Shown in pieces: positions 15,772 to 24,291 of a stretch of 64,000 bases of DNA. This DNA is from an uncultured bacterium. Its GTDB lineage: Bacteria; Cyanobacteriota; Vampirovibrionia; Gastranaerophilales; Gastranaerophilaceae. Numbering within the stretch: position 1 is the stretch's first letter; every line of letters begins with the position of its first letter. The position numbers and the translations under genes were made by a program. The stretch is taken from NCBI GenBank assembly GCA_902788345.1, contig CADAJP010000006.1:1-64000 (forward strand), written 5' to 3'. Below the pieces are notes generated by a model. The model worked only from the letters and a program-made list of their open reading frames with translations. It was not told the DNA's origin and ran no database searches.

Positions 15772-17493
15772 ATGGGGAATGATTTAAGTGTAAAATTAGG
15801 CGAAAAGGCTGTTTCTGATTATAACAAAACTGCAAAAACAGTTCTATCGGAATGTCAAGATACTTTAAAAAAGTCTAATGTGCCTATACCTATAGTTGAC
15901 AGTAAAGATAAAAAAGAAAATGTTGCAGGACTTCAGGTTGAACATGCTGATGAAGACACTCAGACAAAGGTTGAGGATAAACAAGATGAAGACAAAAATT
16001 ATAAGGACGGTAAAGCTGCGAAAGAAGGAAAATTTTCAAGTAATACTTCAATCGTAAATAATTCATATTCCAAAATTGTTTCAAAAGGAAACAAGATAAT
16101 AAAGACTTCTTCGAGTTCATCTAGTGGTGTATCTGCTGTTCAGAATTTTATGGAATCATTGGATGATATTGAAGATGCCGGTAAAAGTCATATTGCGGCC
16201 TTAGATGACCAATTGCCTGAAAGCGGAAATATATCAGGTGGTTTTACTACTTCCTATCAGAAAAATACAGGTTCAAGTAATTTTTCTTTTCAGGGTAATG
16301 TTACTAATGCTTGGCAAAATAAGAAAAAGAATTTTGGTATTGTTGCAAGTGCATCAGTAGGATATGATAATGAAAAAGTTTCCGGCGAAACATTTGATTT
16401 TGATATAAAAGATTTAGAAGATCTTGATGAAAACATTGATGTTGAAGATATTGATAAATCTGTAAAATCTTCAAATAAATCAACATCTGATAGTAGTGAT
16501 GTTAATGATTCTGAAGTTGAAGAAATATCCAAAGCTGCTGAAGAACATTCAAATGAAGGCGGGGCGAATAAATTTGGCAGTATAGCTGTAAATATGCGTT
16601 TGAAAAAAGAAAAATTTACTTATGGTGCAGGTTTTGTTTCTACTTTTTCTCCTGAAAAAACTCAGGTTCATGATCAATTTATTACCGTAAAGCATAATAA
16701 AACAGGTTCTTTTATTGACGGAGTTGGTGCAGACTTGATGAGAAGAACTGTTGTTTCTTTTGATGAAGAGACAGGTGAAAGATATTCCCGCAGTCAAATG
16801 AAATTAACTGTTGACCTGGTTGATCGTGGTAAAGATGAGGATATTGTTGAAGAAGTTCCGGACGATCTATCTCTAACCGAAGAAAATAAATTGTTTACAA
16901 ATGCTGTCAGATCAGAAGCAGAAGCTGATATCAAAAAACACAAAGTAAAAGACGGTTCTGGTTTGGATGTAGATTTTAAATATGATCAGATGGTCTGCGG
17001 TGCAGAATTACAATATGGTATTAATGTTATAAATAACAAAAAGAATAAAGAAAGATTAACAATTGCTCCTGTTGTCGGTGCTTTTGATCATTCTTCATCC
17101 GAAACTGAACCGGAAGCTTTTCAGACTACATTAGGTGTGGCTTCTGAATATAAAAAGAAATGGAAAAACGGTTCAAGCCTTGATGCATCTATACATGCTG
17201 TTTCAAACAGAGTAGTACAGAGCGGATCTTCTCCAAGTGATTTATGTTATGTTGTTGCAAATGGAAGATATAATAATCCGCGTAAAAAATTGAGCGTAAG
17301 CGTGGATGCCGGAGTTATTAAGAATAAAATTTCAATGGCATATATTGAGGCTTCCGCATCAAAACAAATGAAAAATTTTGATCTTGAAGTTCAAGCCGGT
17401 ATTTCCAAAACAAAAACAGGAAACAACGTTGATAACAGTTTCCAAGTTCTTGTTACAGGTAAATATAATATTCCTTATAAAACAAAGAAATAA
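15772..17493 (+). CDS. Protein of unknown function with barrel-like strands but no signal peptide
   Basis: 573 residues; no family recognised. The N-terminal 150 residues are polar, Lys/Asp/Ser-rich and probably disordered. From about 155 on there are many short alternating-polarity strands separated by charged loops, such as SNFSFQGNVTNAW, FGIVASASVGYD, FTYGAGFVSTF and LSVSVDAGVIKNKI. The pattern resembles an outer-membrane barrel, yet the N-terminus (MGNDLSVKLGEK) has no signal peptide. Acidic linkers (about 205-265) interrupt it. A ribosome binding site (GGGGATATTT) precedes the ATG. It is transcribed towards the TonB-like gene, ending 10 bp from it. Confidence 0.7.
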   Translation: MGNDLSVKLGEKAVSDYNKTAKTVLSECQDTLKKSNVPIPIVDSKDKKENVAGLQVEHADEDTQTKVEDKQDEDKNYKDGKAAKEGKFSSNTSIVNNSYSKIVSKGNKIIKTSSSSSSGVSAVQNFMESLDDIEDAGKSHIAALDDQLPESGNISGGFTTSYQKNTGSSNFSFQGNVTNAWQNKKKNFGIVASASVGYDNEKVSGETFDFDIKDLEDLDENIDVEDIDKSVKSSNKSTSDSSDVNDSEVEEISKAAEEHSNEGGANKFGSIAVNMRLKKEKFTYGAGFVSTFSPEKTQVHDQFITVKHNKTGSFIDGVGADLMRRTVVSFDEETGERYSRSQMKLTVDLVDRGKDEDIVEEVPDDLSLTEENKLFTNAVRSEAEADIKKHKVKDGSGLDVDFKYDQMVCGAELQYGINVINNKKNKERLTIAPVVGAFDHSSSETEPEAFQTTLGVASEYKKKWKNGSSLDASIHAVSNRVVQSGSSPSDLCYVVANGRYNNPRKKLSVSVDAGVIKNKISMAYIEASASKQMKNFDLEVQAGISKTKTGNNVDNSFQVLVTGKYNIPYKTKK

Positions 17494-17502
17494 TCTCTAA
17501 CT

Positions 17503-18318
17503 TTAGTTTGTGGTATCTTCTACGTGAAATCCGTATTTGATATTGGCATATTGACGTTTATCCCTGCTTTGCCAAGGGCTGATTCTTAAACTCTTTATCG
17601 CTTTAATTGCGGCATCATCAGCGGCATCAAAGTTTGAGCTCTTGAATAGCTTTGCATTGCCTATGTGCCCGTCAGGATATAAAGTGAATGATATACCAAC
17701 AGCACTATTTTCCTGCATTGGAGGATACCAGTTTTGTTTTATCTGATCGTTTATTTCCTTACTTGTTTTGAATGGAACTGAATAAGGAATTAAATTTATT
17801 GTTCTTACGCTTTTTGCTTCTTCAATATTAACTGTTTTACATTCCTCACCCTGATATTCCGCAGAATATGAAAGCACCTGAGGAGATGCATATGTGCTGA
17901 TATCTACATCGCCGCCGTTGAAGTGTACCTGATATGTAATAGTTGATTTATCTATTTCAGGAGGAAACGGTTTGAACGGAGATGATTCAATAATAGATTG
18001 CATTACCGCTTTGTCATATTCTTCAGAATCTGATGAATATAAAATGTCGTATGTTGAAATACTGCCGTCTCTTTCTACATTAAACTGCATTGCAAATTTA
18101 TGAATTCCTGTTATGTTGTTATTCTGCAATGCTAATCTTATACAATATTCAATATATTTTGTGTATTTTGATAAAACATCATTCTCAACGGCTGATGGTT
18201 GTGATATTTCAACTTCGCTTCTTAAATTCGGAAATATTGCCGAAGCATTCGCTCCGAGATTTCCAAAGTACATTGTTGCTGCAATTAAACAAATTCCTGT
18301 AGCAAATCTTTTTTTCAT
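17503..18318 (-). CDS. Periplasmic TonB C-terminal-domain protein with two domains
   Basis: 271 residues with an N-terminal signal peptide (MKKRFATGICLIAATMYFGNLGANASA). Two TonB-C-like modules are visible. One, about 50-145, contains FAMQFNVERDGSISTYDILYSSDSEEYDKAVMQSI in outline. The second, about 180-268, contains NWYPP, GISFTLYPDGHIGNAKLFKSS and AAIKAIKSL. In known proteins this domain contacts TonB boxes of outer-membrane receptors. There is no proline-rich spacer and no adjacent exbB/exbD, so it may be a structural periplasmic protein rather than an energy transducer. Confidence 0.75.
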   Translation of the reverse strand: MKKRFATGICLIAATMYFGNLGANASAIFPNLRSEVEISQPSAVENDVLSKYTKYIEYCIRLALQNNNITGIHKFAMQFNVERDGSISTYDILYSSDSEEYDKAVMQSIIESSPFKPFPPEIDKSTITYQVHFNGGDVDISTYASPQVLSYSAEYQGEECKTVNIEEAKSVRTINLIPYSVPFKTSKEINDQIKQNWYPPMQENSAVGISFTLYPDGHIGNAKLFKSSNFDAADDAAIKAIKSLRISPWQSRDKRQYANIKYGFHVEDTTN

Positions 18319-18404
18319 AATTAACCCTCCAAAGTGCTGTAAACACTCAGTTATTCTATATTCCTTTCTGATAATAATATTATTAATAATATTATTTATA
18401 CTCT

Positions 18405-18788
18405 AAATGGTGTCGGGAAAGGGACTGTCTTGGTCACTCGCCATCAACGTGACTTCGCTTTTTGCTTTGTTTGGCTTATCGCCAACAGCAAAAAGGCTCC
18501 GCACTCGGCTCGTTCCCGCTCGAACCACACACTGAACTTCGTTCAGCAGGGTTCTCGTCCTTTGCCCTTTATCCATTTTCTTTTTAAATGGTGTCGGGAA
18601 AGGGACTGTCTTGGTCACTCGCCATCAACGTGACTTCGCTTTTTGCTTTGTTTGGCTTATCGCCAACAGCAAAAAGGCTTCGCACTCGGCTCGTTCCCGC
18701 TCAAACCACACACTGAACTTCGTTCAGCAGGGTTCTCGTCCTTTGCCTATCATCCATTCTCTTTTTAAATGGTGTCGGGAAAGGGACT
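18405..18788. repeat. Two 181-bp tandem repeats, each starting with a copy of the tRNA-Leu 3' end
   Basis: Copy A is 18405-18585 and copy B 18586-18766, exactly 181 bp each with about six differences by eye. Each begins with AAATGGTGTCGGGAAAGGGA then CT, the same 22 bp that end the intact tRNA-Leu gene (18767-18788). Each unit contains nested inverted repeats (TTTTTGCT...AGCAAAAA enclosing TTGGC...GCCAA, and CTGAAC-TTC-GTTCAG), so it is highly structured and less AT-rich than its surroundings. Open frames across it are translations of the repeat, not genes. The arrangement resembles repeated insertion or duplication at a tRNA 3' end. Confidence 0.88.
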
Positions 18789-18854
18789 CGAACCCTCAAG
18801 GAGTTACCCACATGAACCTGAATCATGCGCGTCTACCAATTTCGCCATCCCGAC
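18770..18854 (-). tRNA. tRNA-Leu (CAG), CCA encoded
   Basis: Minus-strand cloverleaf with the long variable arm of a class II tRNA. Acceptor GTCGGGA pairs with TCCCGAC, the D-arm is GGCGAAATTGGTAGACGC, the anticodon stem CATGA/TCATG surrounds loop TTCAGGT (anticodon CAG), then comes a variable arm and a T-arm GGGTTCGAGTCCC. Discriminator A is followed by encoded CCA (18770-18772). Its 3' end is the sequence copied in the tandem repeats, and its 5' end is copied at 18973. Confidence 0.95.
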
Positions 18855-18909
18855 ACATTCATATTGCTATATTAAGTTGTCAATGTTACTACACGCGGAA
18901 TGGCGAAAA

Positions 18910-18959
18910 GTTGTGTCAAGCACAACCCTCTCGAAAAAATTGACATTTAGTCAATTTTT
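18910..18959. terminator. Two adjacent hairpins upstream of tRNA-Leu
   Basis: GTTGTG-tcaag-CACAAC (18910-18926) and a perfect 10-bp stem AAAAATTGAC/GTCAATTTTT with a 5-nt loop (18935-18959). The second looks like a bidirectional intrinsic terminator. They lie between the intact tRNA-Leu and the duplicated copy of its 5' region, so transcription coming from the right may stop here. No gene is present in 18855-19113. Confidence 0.5.
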
Positions 18960-18972
18960 CCTGCGGCAGAGT

Positions 18973-19014
18973 GCCATCCCGACATTCATTTTGTTATATT
19001 AAGTTGTCAATGTT
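18973..19014. repeat. Duplicate of the tRNA-Leu 5' end and upstream region
   Basis: These 42 bp repeat 18844-18887 with few changes: GCCATCCCGAC (the first 11 nt of tRNA-Leu read in reverse), then the upstream stretch ending TATTAAGTTGTCAATGTT, which includes a TTGACA-like -35 box on the minus strand. A third partial copy of TATATTAAGTTATCAA starts near 19018. It looks like the remnant of a second tRNA-Leu gene or a recombination product. Confidence 0.75.
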
Positions 19015-19113
19015 TGATATATTAAGTTATCAAATTAAAATAATTATAATATAAAAATAATATATATTATAAAATTATTTTTAATTGTAAATAACCTTAA
19101 AAATTCAAAAATC

Positions 19114-20292
19114 CTAATCGACTACCCCTTTAAAATATTTAAGCGAAGGACATTTGCTAAATTCTTTTGTTACTGCTTTATCCAGTTCTTCTGTAGCGGT
19201 TACTTTACCGTTTACAATCTCTATTCCGTGGCCTAAAACTGTTTCTTTCTTTTTATCTTTTTTGTTATCTTCATTATCAAGATAATCATATTCATCTTCA
19301 TAAGGATCTTTTGTTCCGAATCTAAACTTAAAATGCCATGTCTTTGAACGTGCTTCCCTTATCATTTCTTCTTCAAGTTTCTCTCGTAAAACTTGCTTTT
19401 GATAATATTCATTTGTGTGAATTTGGTTTAAAACATCATTCAATATTAAAGCAACATATTGTATCTGTACGCTGTCTTCATCAAGAGCTGTAATTAATGT
19501 TGCAGCTTTTTCAAGTTCATCATATGAATCCTGATATTTTCTCATTCTTCTTAATAATACCCCAAGATTATAATGAGCTTCGTAACTCATTGGTTTCAGT
19601 TTTATTGCTTTGCAATACAAATATCCTGCATCATTATATCTCTCTGCAATATGATACGCTAATCCTAAATTATAAAGGGTGTCATATTTATATGGTGCAA
19701 TCTCAAGAGATTTTTTATAGGCATTTATTGCTTCTTTTAAGTATTCTCTTGCTTTTTCCCAGTCATCATTTGTATATAATGCTTTTAATCTGTATGTTAC
19801 CCCAATATTATAGTATGCTATTGCCCTATTTTGTTTTGTACTTTCTGCATTGTCATATATGAAAGGTATAGTGATAAGTTTTCTTTTTGTGTTTACAACT
19901 TCATTAAATTGCACAAGTGCATCGTCAAAATTACCCATTTTCTGAGTTGCAACAAGACCATACTTCATTCTTGCAGTCATTAATGCGGGATTATGTTTGA
20001 AGGCTTCGGAATACGCATATAAAGCTGACGGATAATCTTCGTATGCTACATATATATTCCCCAAATTTTCCCATCCGCCGTAGTGTCCGGGGAATAATTT
20101 TACACCGATATTATATAATTTAATGGCTTTATTCATTTTTAATTCACGGTATGCAGCATCTCCCAGGTTTACATAATACATGCCCTTAACTTTGTTTATC
20201 TGGGCAGTTGTAAACTTCTGATTGATGTAAACCGCCATATATATGCCGACAATCAGTAATAGTGATAATACCGCTGAGAAAAATTTCTTCAA
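19114..20292 (-). CDS. Membrane-anchored TPR protein
   Basis: 392 residues. An uncleaved-looking N-terminal helix (FFSAVLSLLLIVGIYMAVYI) is followed by about six tetratricopeptide repeats (for example AIKLYNIGVKLFPGHYGGWENLGNIYVAYEDYPSALYAYSEAFKHNP in outline). A charged C-terminus contains DEDYLDNEDNKKDKKKE-like low complexity. TPRs mediate protein contacts, most likely on the outer face of the inner membrane. No specific partner can be inferred. It is the only gene between the tRNA-Leu locus and the divergent unknown gene at 20474. Confidence 0.75.
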   Translation of the reverse strand: MKKFFSAVLSLLLIVGIYMAVYINQKFTTAQINKVKGMYYVNLGDAAYRELKMNKAIKLYNIGVKLFPGHYGGWENLGNIYVAYEDYPSALYAYSEAFKHNPALMTARMKYGLVATQKMGNFDDALVQFNEVVNTKRKLITIPFIYDNAESTKQNRAIAYYNIGVTYRLKALYTNDDWEKAREYLKEAINAYKKSLEIAPYKYDTLYNLGLAYHIAERYNDAGYLYCKAIKLKPMSYEAHYNLGVLLRRMRKYQDSYDELEKAATLITALDEDSVQIQYVALILNDVLNQIHTNEYYQKQVLREKLEEEMIREARSKTWHFKFRFGTKDPYEDEYDYLDNEDNKKDKKKETVLGHGIEIVNGKVTATEELDKAVTKEFSKCPSLKYFKGVVD

Positions 20293-20359
20293 ATTTTTTT
20301 CCTTTATACTTATCCATATTTATATTAACCGATTGTTTAAATTTCCACATCAACCAAAT

Positions 20360-20392
20360 AATGTAACAGAAATGTTAAGGATTTGTTACATT
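20360..20392. promoter_or_regulatory. Perfect 9-bp inverted repeat in a divergent promoter region
   Basis: AATGTAACA and TGTTACATT, separated by 15 nt, lie between the divergent genes starting at 20292 (minus) and 20474 (plus). Symmetry and position suit a regulator site or a leader hairpin. There is no evidence which protein would bind. Confidence 0.35.
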
Positions 20393-20473
20393 AAAAATCG
20401 TAATAAGCAATTTTGCATTGCGGAAATTGTTTATATAGATAAGGTAGGTTAAAGTTAATTTTGGAGGTTAGCA

Positions 20474-21295
20474 ATGGTTAGCAACATTGGTGCAATTCAA
20501 CCGGCAGGTTTATTCCAATATACGCCGTCATTTATGCCAAGTTATTCGGATATAGATGATTTGGATATGATAAGCAATCCATATTCAATGTACGGTTCTA
20601 TTTTCGGAATGAACGGTGCAATTCCGCCGGCTATGAATACAGGTTTTGATCCGAACAAATCATATTTTGATAATATGAAAGATTATCAAAAACAATGGAA
20701 TGATTATTATGTGGATCAACAAAAAATAAATCGTCAGAACGAAGTGCAGGTAAATGCTCCAATGGAAGCTATCAGAGAAACTGCATCTAATTTGAAAGAT
20801 AAAATACTTCATGATGAACAGGATCAGATTGAAGCCGCATACAAAAAATACTATAACAGTGTAAAAAATGCATACGGTGATGCATCAGAAGAAGAAATTA
20901 ACAGCCGTGCATTATCCTTATACACTCAATTAAACGGCGGCAAAACACTGATTCAGGATTTGCGTGAAAACGGTCACAGCTCATTCTTGCAAGGCTTTAT
21001 CCAAACTGCAACTTTAGGATTATATGCTCAAAAATCCGCAGAAGATAACATTGCAGATATTACTAATCAGGAAGTCCCAATGGGTGAAAAAGTCCTTCAA
21101 AATATCGGAAGAATAGCAGGTGTAGGTGCAGTAGGAACAGGTGCTTACGGACTTACAAAATTGCTTGCAGGTAACACCGGAAAGATTCTTAAAGGTCTTG
21201 GCAAATTTATGACTTCAAAAGCCGGTATAATATCATTGGTTGTTGCCGGTGCGGTTGCAGCAAAAACATTATTCTCAAGTAAAGTGACAGCTTAA
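20474..21295 (+). CDS. Protein of unknown function with hydrophobic C-terminal segment
   Basis: 273 residues, family not recognised. The N-terminus is rich in Pro, Met, Tyr and Gly (FQYTPSFMPSYSDIDDLDMISNPYSMYGSIFGMNG). The middle (about 75-165) is predicted helical and charged, possibly coiled. The last 60 residues are Gly/Ala-rich and hydrophobic (IAGVGAVGTGAYGLTKLLAG and IISLVVAGAVAAKTLF), suggesting membrane insertion. The start is supported by GGAGGTTAGCAATG and the end by a strong terminator directly downstream, so it is a real single-gene transcript. Confidence 0.72.
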   Translation: MVSNIGAIQPAGLFQYTPSFMPSYSDIDDLDMISNPYSMYGSIFGMNGAIPPAMNTGFDPNKSYFDNMKDYQKQWNDYYVDQQKINRQNEVQVNAPMEAIRETASNLKDKILHDEQDQIEAAYKKYYNSVKNAYGDASEEEINSRALSLYTQLNGGKTLIQDLRENGHSSFLQGFIQTATLGLYAQKSAEDNIADITNQEVPMGEKVLQNIGRIAGVGAVGTGAYGLTKLLAGNTGKILKGLGKFMTSKAGIISLVVAGAVAAKTLFSSKVTA

Positions 21296-21314
21296 CTTAA
21301 ACCTATAAATATAC

Positions 21315-21349
21315 AAGGCTCTGTTGAATTTCTCATCAGAGCCTTTTTT
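21315..21349 (+). terminator. Rho-independent terminator
   Basis: AAGGCTCTG, a 13-nt loop, CAGAGCCTT, then a T run, 20 bp after the unknown gene that ends at 21295. Confidence 0.88.
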
Positions 21350-21403
21350 AATATAAAAATCCTATAAATAACTGATACACACTATTAAAATTTATTTTAA
21401 AAT

Positions 21404-21736
21404 ATGAATATGGATTACTACGCATCATTGGAAAACGAGGACAAAGATTTAAAAGCAATAGGGTTAGAACTTATGTTTCTGACTCCGGAAAAATATACCT
21501 CAAAAGACGGTATTACTGCTGTTGAGCTTTCCAAAAGAGTTGATATTCCGCTTGACATTGTCAAGAAAAAATTACAGATTTTAAAAGAAAAAAATATCGC
21601 TATTGTCAAAGGTATCAACCCGAAATACTGGACTTTTGACCAGTATAATTTCCAAAGGCTTCCTGACGATGATGATATATTTTTACTTTTATGCAGTTTT
21701 GATGATGTAGATTTTGATAAATTTTTCACATATTAA
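21404..21736 (+). CDS. Small winged-helix-like protein, function unknown
   Basis: 110 residues. The middle has a winged helix-turn-helix pattern: ITAVELSKRVDIPLDIVKKKLQILKEKNIAIVKG, with the wing entering PKYWTFDQYNF. The C-terminus is strongly acidic (PDDDDIFLLLCSFDDVDFDKFF). No clear ribosome binding site precedes the ATG, and a second ATG two codons later is equally possible. It may be a small transcription regulator; no regulon can be assigned. It sits 67 bp upstream of lysA in the same direction. Confidence 0.6.
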   Translation: MNMDYYASLENEDKDLKAIGLELMFLTPEKYTSKDGITAVELSKRVDIPLDIVKKKLQILKEKNIAIVKGINPKYWTFDQYNFQRLPDDDDIFLLLCSFDDVDFDKFFTY

Positions 21737-21803
21737 AATTATGTAAAAACTCTCTTTAACAGGGCAAAAGCATGATATTATAAAATTACTATAAGGATTT
21801 AAA

Positions 21804-23135
21804 ATGAAACAGAGTGCAAATCAATCCCAAAAACCGCTTACCGCAAATGTAAATGCCGAAAATAATTTAGAAATCGGCGGATGTGATTTGGTTGAATTGG
21901 CGGATAAATACGGCACTCCGCTTTATGTTCTTGATGAAGCTACTATTAGAGCTATTTGCAATGATTACAAAAATGCGTTTAAAAGTTATTCCAAGACAAG
22001 TATAATGTATGCCTCAAAAGCACTTTGCACAAGTGCTTTAGTTAAAATACTTGACAGTGAGGGATTAGGTTTTGATGTTGTTTCAGGCGGAGAGATTTAT
22101 ACTGTGTATAAAGCCGGTGTTGATATGTCAAAGGTTTTATTTAACGGTAATAATAAATCATTTGATGAATTAAATCTTGCATTGGATTTGGGTGTTGGCA
22201 GAATTTCCGTTGATAATTTTTATGAACTGGCTCTTTTAAACACTATTGCGCAGAATAAAAATAAAACAGTTGATATTTTACTGCGGATAACTCCGGGAAT
22301 AGAATGTCATACACATCATTATATTCAAACCGGACATCTCGATTCCAAATTCGGCTTTGATTTAACACAAGTTGATGATGCGATTGAACTTATTTTAAAT
22401 GAATATACAAACTTAAAACTGCATGGCTTACATGCTCATATTGGTTCTCAAATATTTGAAACAAGTATTTATGCAGATGAAATTGATATTTTGTGCAGTG
22501 AAATTGCAAGAATAGACAAAAAATTTAATATAATACTTAATGAAATCAATATAGGCGGTGGTTTGGGCGTTAAATATATGCAAAAAGATGAGCCTCCGTC
22601 AACTTATGAAATAGGTAACTTGATTATTGATAAGTTGAATGAAAGTGTTAAAAAATATGGTATAGAAACTCCAAGAATTTTCTTAGAGCCGGGCAGAAGC
22701 ATAATATCATTTGCCGGTGTTACACTTTATACCGTTGGTAGTTCAAAACAGGTTCCAAATGGCAGAAAGTATGTGGCAGTTGACGGTGGAATGTCTGATA
22801 ACCCGCGCCCAAGTTTGTATCAGGCTGAATATTATGCTCAGGTTGCCAATAAAAAAGAAGATACGCAAACTGAAGATGTTACAATATGCGGAAGATTTTG
22901 TGAGTCCGGTGATATTTTGATTCAGAATATAAATCTTCCAAAACTTGATGAAGGTGACATTTTGTGCGTATTTAATACCGGAGCATACAATTATTCTATG
23001 GCATCAAATTATAACAGGGTTGAAAAACCTGCTATGGTTTTAGTTAACGATGGTACAAGTGACGAAATTGTCAAAAGAGAAACATTAGATGATTTAATAA
23101 GACAGGATATAATTCCTGACAGGTTAAGAAAATGA
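21804..23135 (+). CDS. lysA: Diaminopimelate decarboxylase
   Basis: 443 residues, fold type III PLP enzyme. The PLP lysine is K72 in YASKAL, HxGS is in HAHIGSQ, the phosphate loop is GGGLGVKY, the substrate Arg block is EPGRSI, and the active Cys is C366 in CESGD. It converts meso-diaminopimelate to lysine, the final lysine step. It shares a 4-nt ATGA overlap with cdaA. Upstream I see no lysine riboswitch in the short spacer. Confidence 0.96.
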   Translation: MKQSANQSQKPLTANVNAENNLEIGGCDLVELADKYGTPLYVLDEATIRAICNDYKNAFKSYSKTSIMYASKALCTSALVKILDSEGLGFDVVSGGEIYTVYKAGVDMSKVLFNGNNKSFDELNLALDLGVGRISVDNFYELALLNTIAQNKNKTVDILLRITPGIECHTHHYIQTGHLDSKFGFDLTQVDDAIELILNEYTNLKLHGLHAHIGSQIFETSIYADEIDILCSEIARIDKKFNIILNEINIGGGLGVKYMQKDEPPSTYEIGNLIIDKLNESVKKYGIETPRIFLEPGRSIISFAGVTLYTVGSSKQVPNGRKYVAVDGGMSDNPRPSLYQAEYYAQVANKKEDTQTEDVTICGRFCESGDILIQNINLPKLDEGDILCVFNTGAYNYSMASNYNRVEKPAMVLVNDGTSDEIVKRETLDDLIRQDIIPDRLRK

Positions 23136-24040
23136 TAGAAAAAATACTTGCAGCAATTCAAAATTTAATAGTAGATTGGCACTCATATATTCAGGGTGCT
23201 TTCGGATGGAAAAATATTTTCGAAATTCTTATAATAATTTCGCTTTTAATGTTGATTTATCAGCGTTTCATCCGAAATACCCATTCAGAAAAGTTCGTCA
23301 AAGGTGCATTTGTTCTTGTATTTTTGTGGATTTTCAGTGAAGTATTAATCGCTGTTGATTTGCAAATAATAGGTGTGTTTTTAAGATCTGTAGTTCTTTT
23401 CATTGCATTGAGTTTAATTGTTATTTTCCAGCCGGAATTACGCAGATTCTTGGGTTATTTGGGGCAGGTTGATTTCTTTAAAAGATTATTCGGGAATGAT
23501 AAAAAACATAATGAAAGTAAATCAATTGATGTGATTAAAGAAGTGACAGAAGCAGTTAAATATTTGTCAAAAACTCATACGGGTGCGTTGATTGTGTTCC
23601 AGAGTGATTTGAGTAATACTTTTAAAGATGTCGGAACTGTATTGAATGCTGATGTTTCTACCGAATTATTGCTCACAATATTTCATGTAAACACTCCTTT
23701 GCATGATGGAGCAGTAGTTATAAGCGGTTCTAAAATAATTTCAGCAGGCGTATTATTGCCGTTGACAGAAGATCCTAAATTAAGCTGGAAATACGGAACT
23801 CGCCACAGAGCAGCTATTGGAATGACTGAAAATACTGAAGCTGCTTGTCTTGTTGTTTCTGAAGAAACCGGTGATGTGTCAATTACAATGGATGGGACTT
23901 TGAAAAAATATGACGATATTCCATCTTTAAAATCTGATTTGGAAAGTATTTTGGGGTTAAAAGAATCTGCCGCAAATGATAAGAATGTAAAATTCAGTTT
24001 GGAAAAACTTATTACAATCAAAAAGCATGACAATAAATAA
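23132..24040 (+). CDS. cdaA: Diadenylate cyclase, CdaA type
   Basis: 302 residues. Three N-terminal transmembrane helices (within about 30-105) precede a DAC domain with both hallmark motifs, DGA (D192-A194) and RHR (R224-R226). It makes cyclic di-AMP from two ATP at the inner membrane, a second messenger for potassium, turgor and wall control. The Firmicute partners cdaR and glmM are absent; instead the gene is coupled to lysA, an order I recall from cyanobacteria. Confidence 0.95.
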   Translation: MIEKILAAIQNLIVDWHSYIQGAFGWKNIFEILIIISLLMLIYQRFIRNTHSEKFVKGAFVLVFLWIFSEVLIAVDLQIIGVFLRSVVLFIALSLIVIFQPELRRFLGYLGQVDFFKRLFGNDKKHNESKSIDVIKEVTEAVKYLSKTHTGALIVFQSDLSNTFKDVGTVLNADVSTELLLTIFHVNTPLHDGAVVISGSKIISAGVLLPLTEDPKLSWKYGTRHRAAIGMTENTEAACLVVSEETGDVSITMDGTLKKYDDIPSLKSDLESILGLKESAANDKNVKFSLEKLITIKKHDNK

Positions 24041-24291
24041 ACGGCATAATTTGTTGATTTAATATCAATCTGTTGATTGAAATTTTGTAAAATTTAAAAA
24101 CTGTTACAAAATATAAACTTGCCAAATGCTCTCATTGACTGTCTTTGAGTGTGTTTTTGCTTAAATATACAAATCTAAATCTTATTTTTGCCCATTATAT
24201 GTGAATATGTTAATATTATATGTAAGAGTGGTTAATTGTATGCAAACCGCAAAAATTATTACAGACTTAATCGGGAATATAGAAATATAAT

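Noticed and set aside
18403..18943. Several ORFs on both strands (67-110 codons) across the tRNA-Leu locus, two starting with the same sequence
   Set aside because: They are translations of the 181-bp tandem repeats and of the antisense of the tRNA; identical because the DNA is repeated. No ribosome binding sites or protein-like composition.
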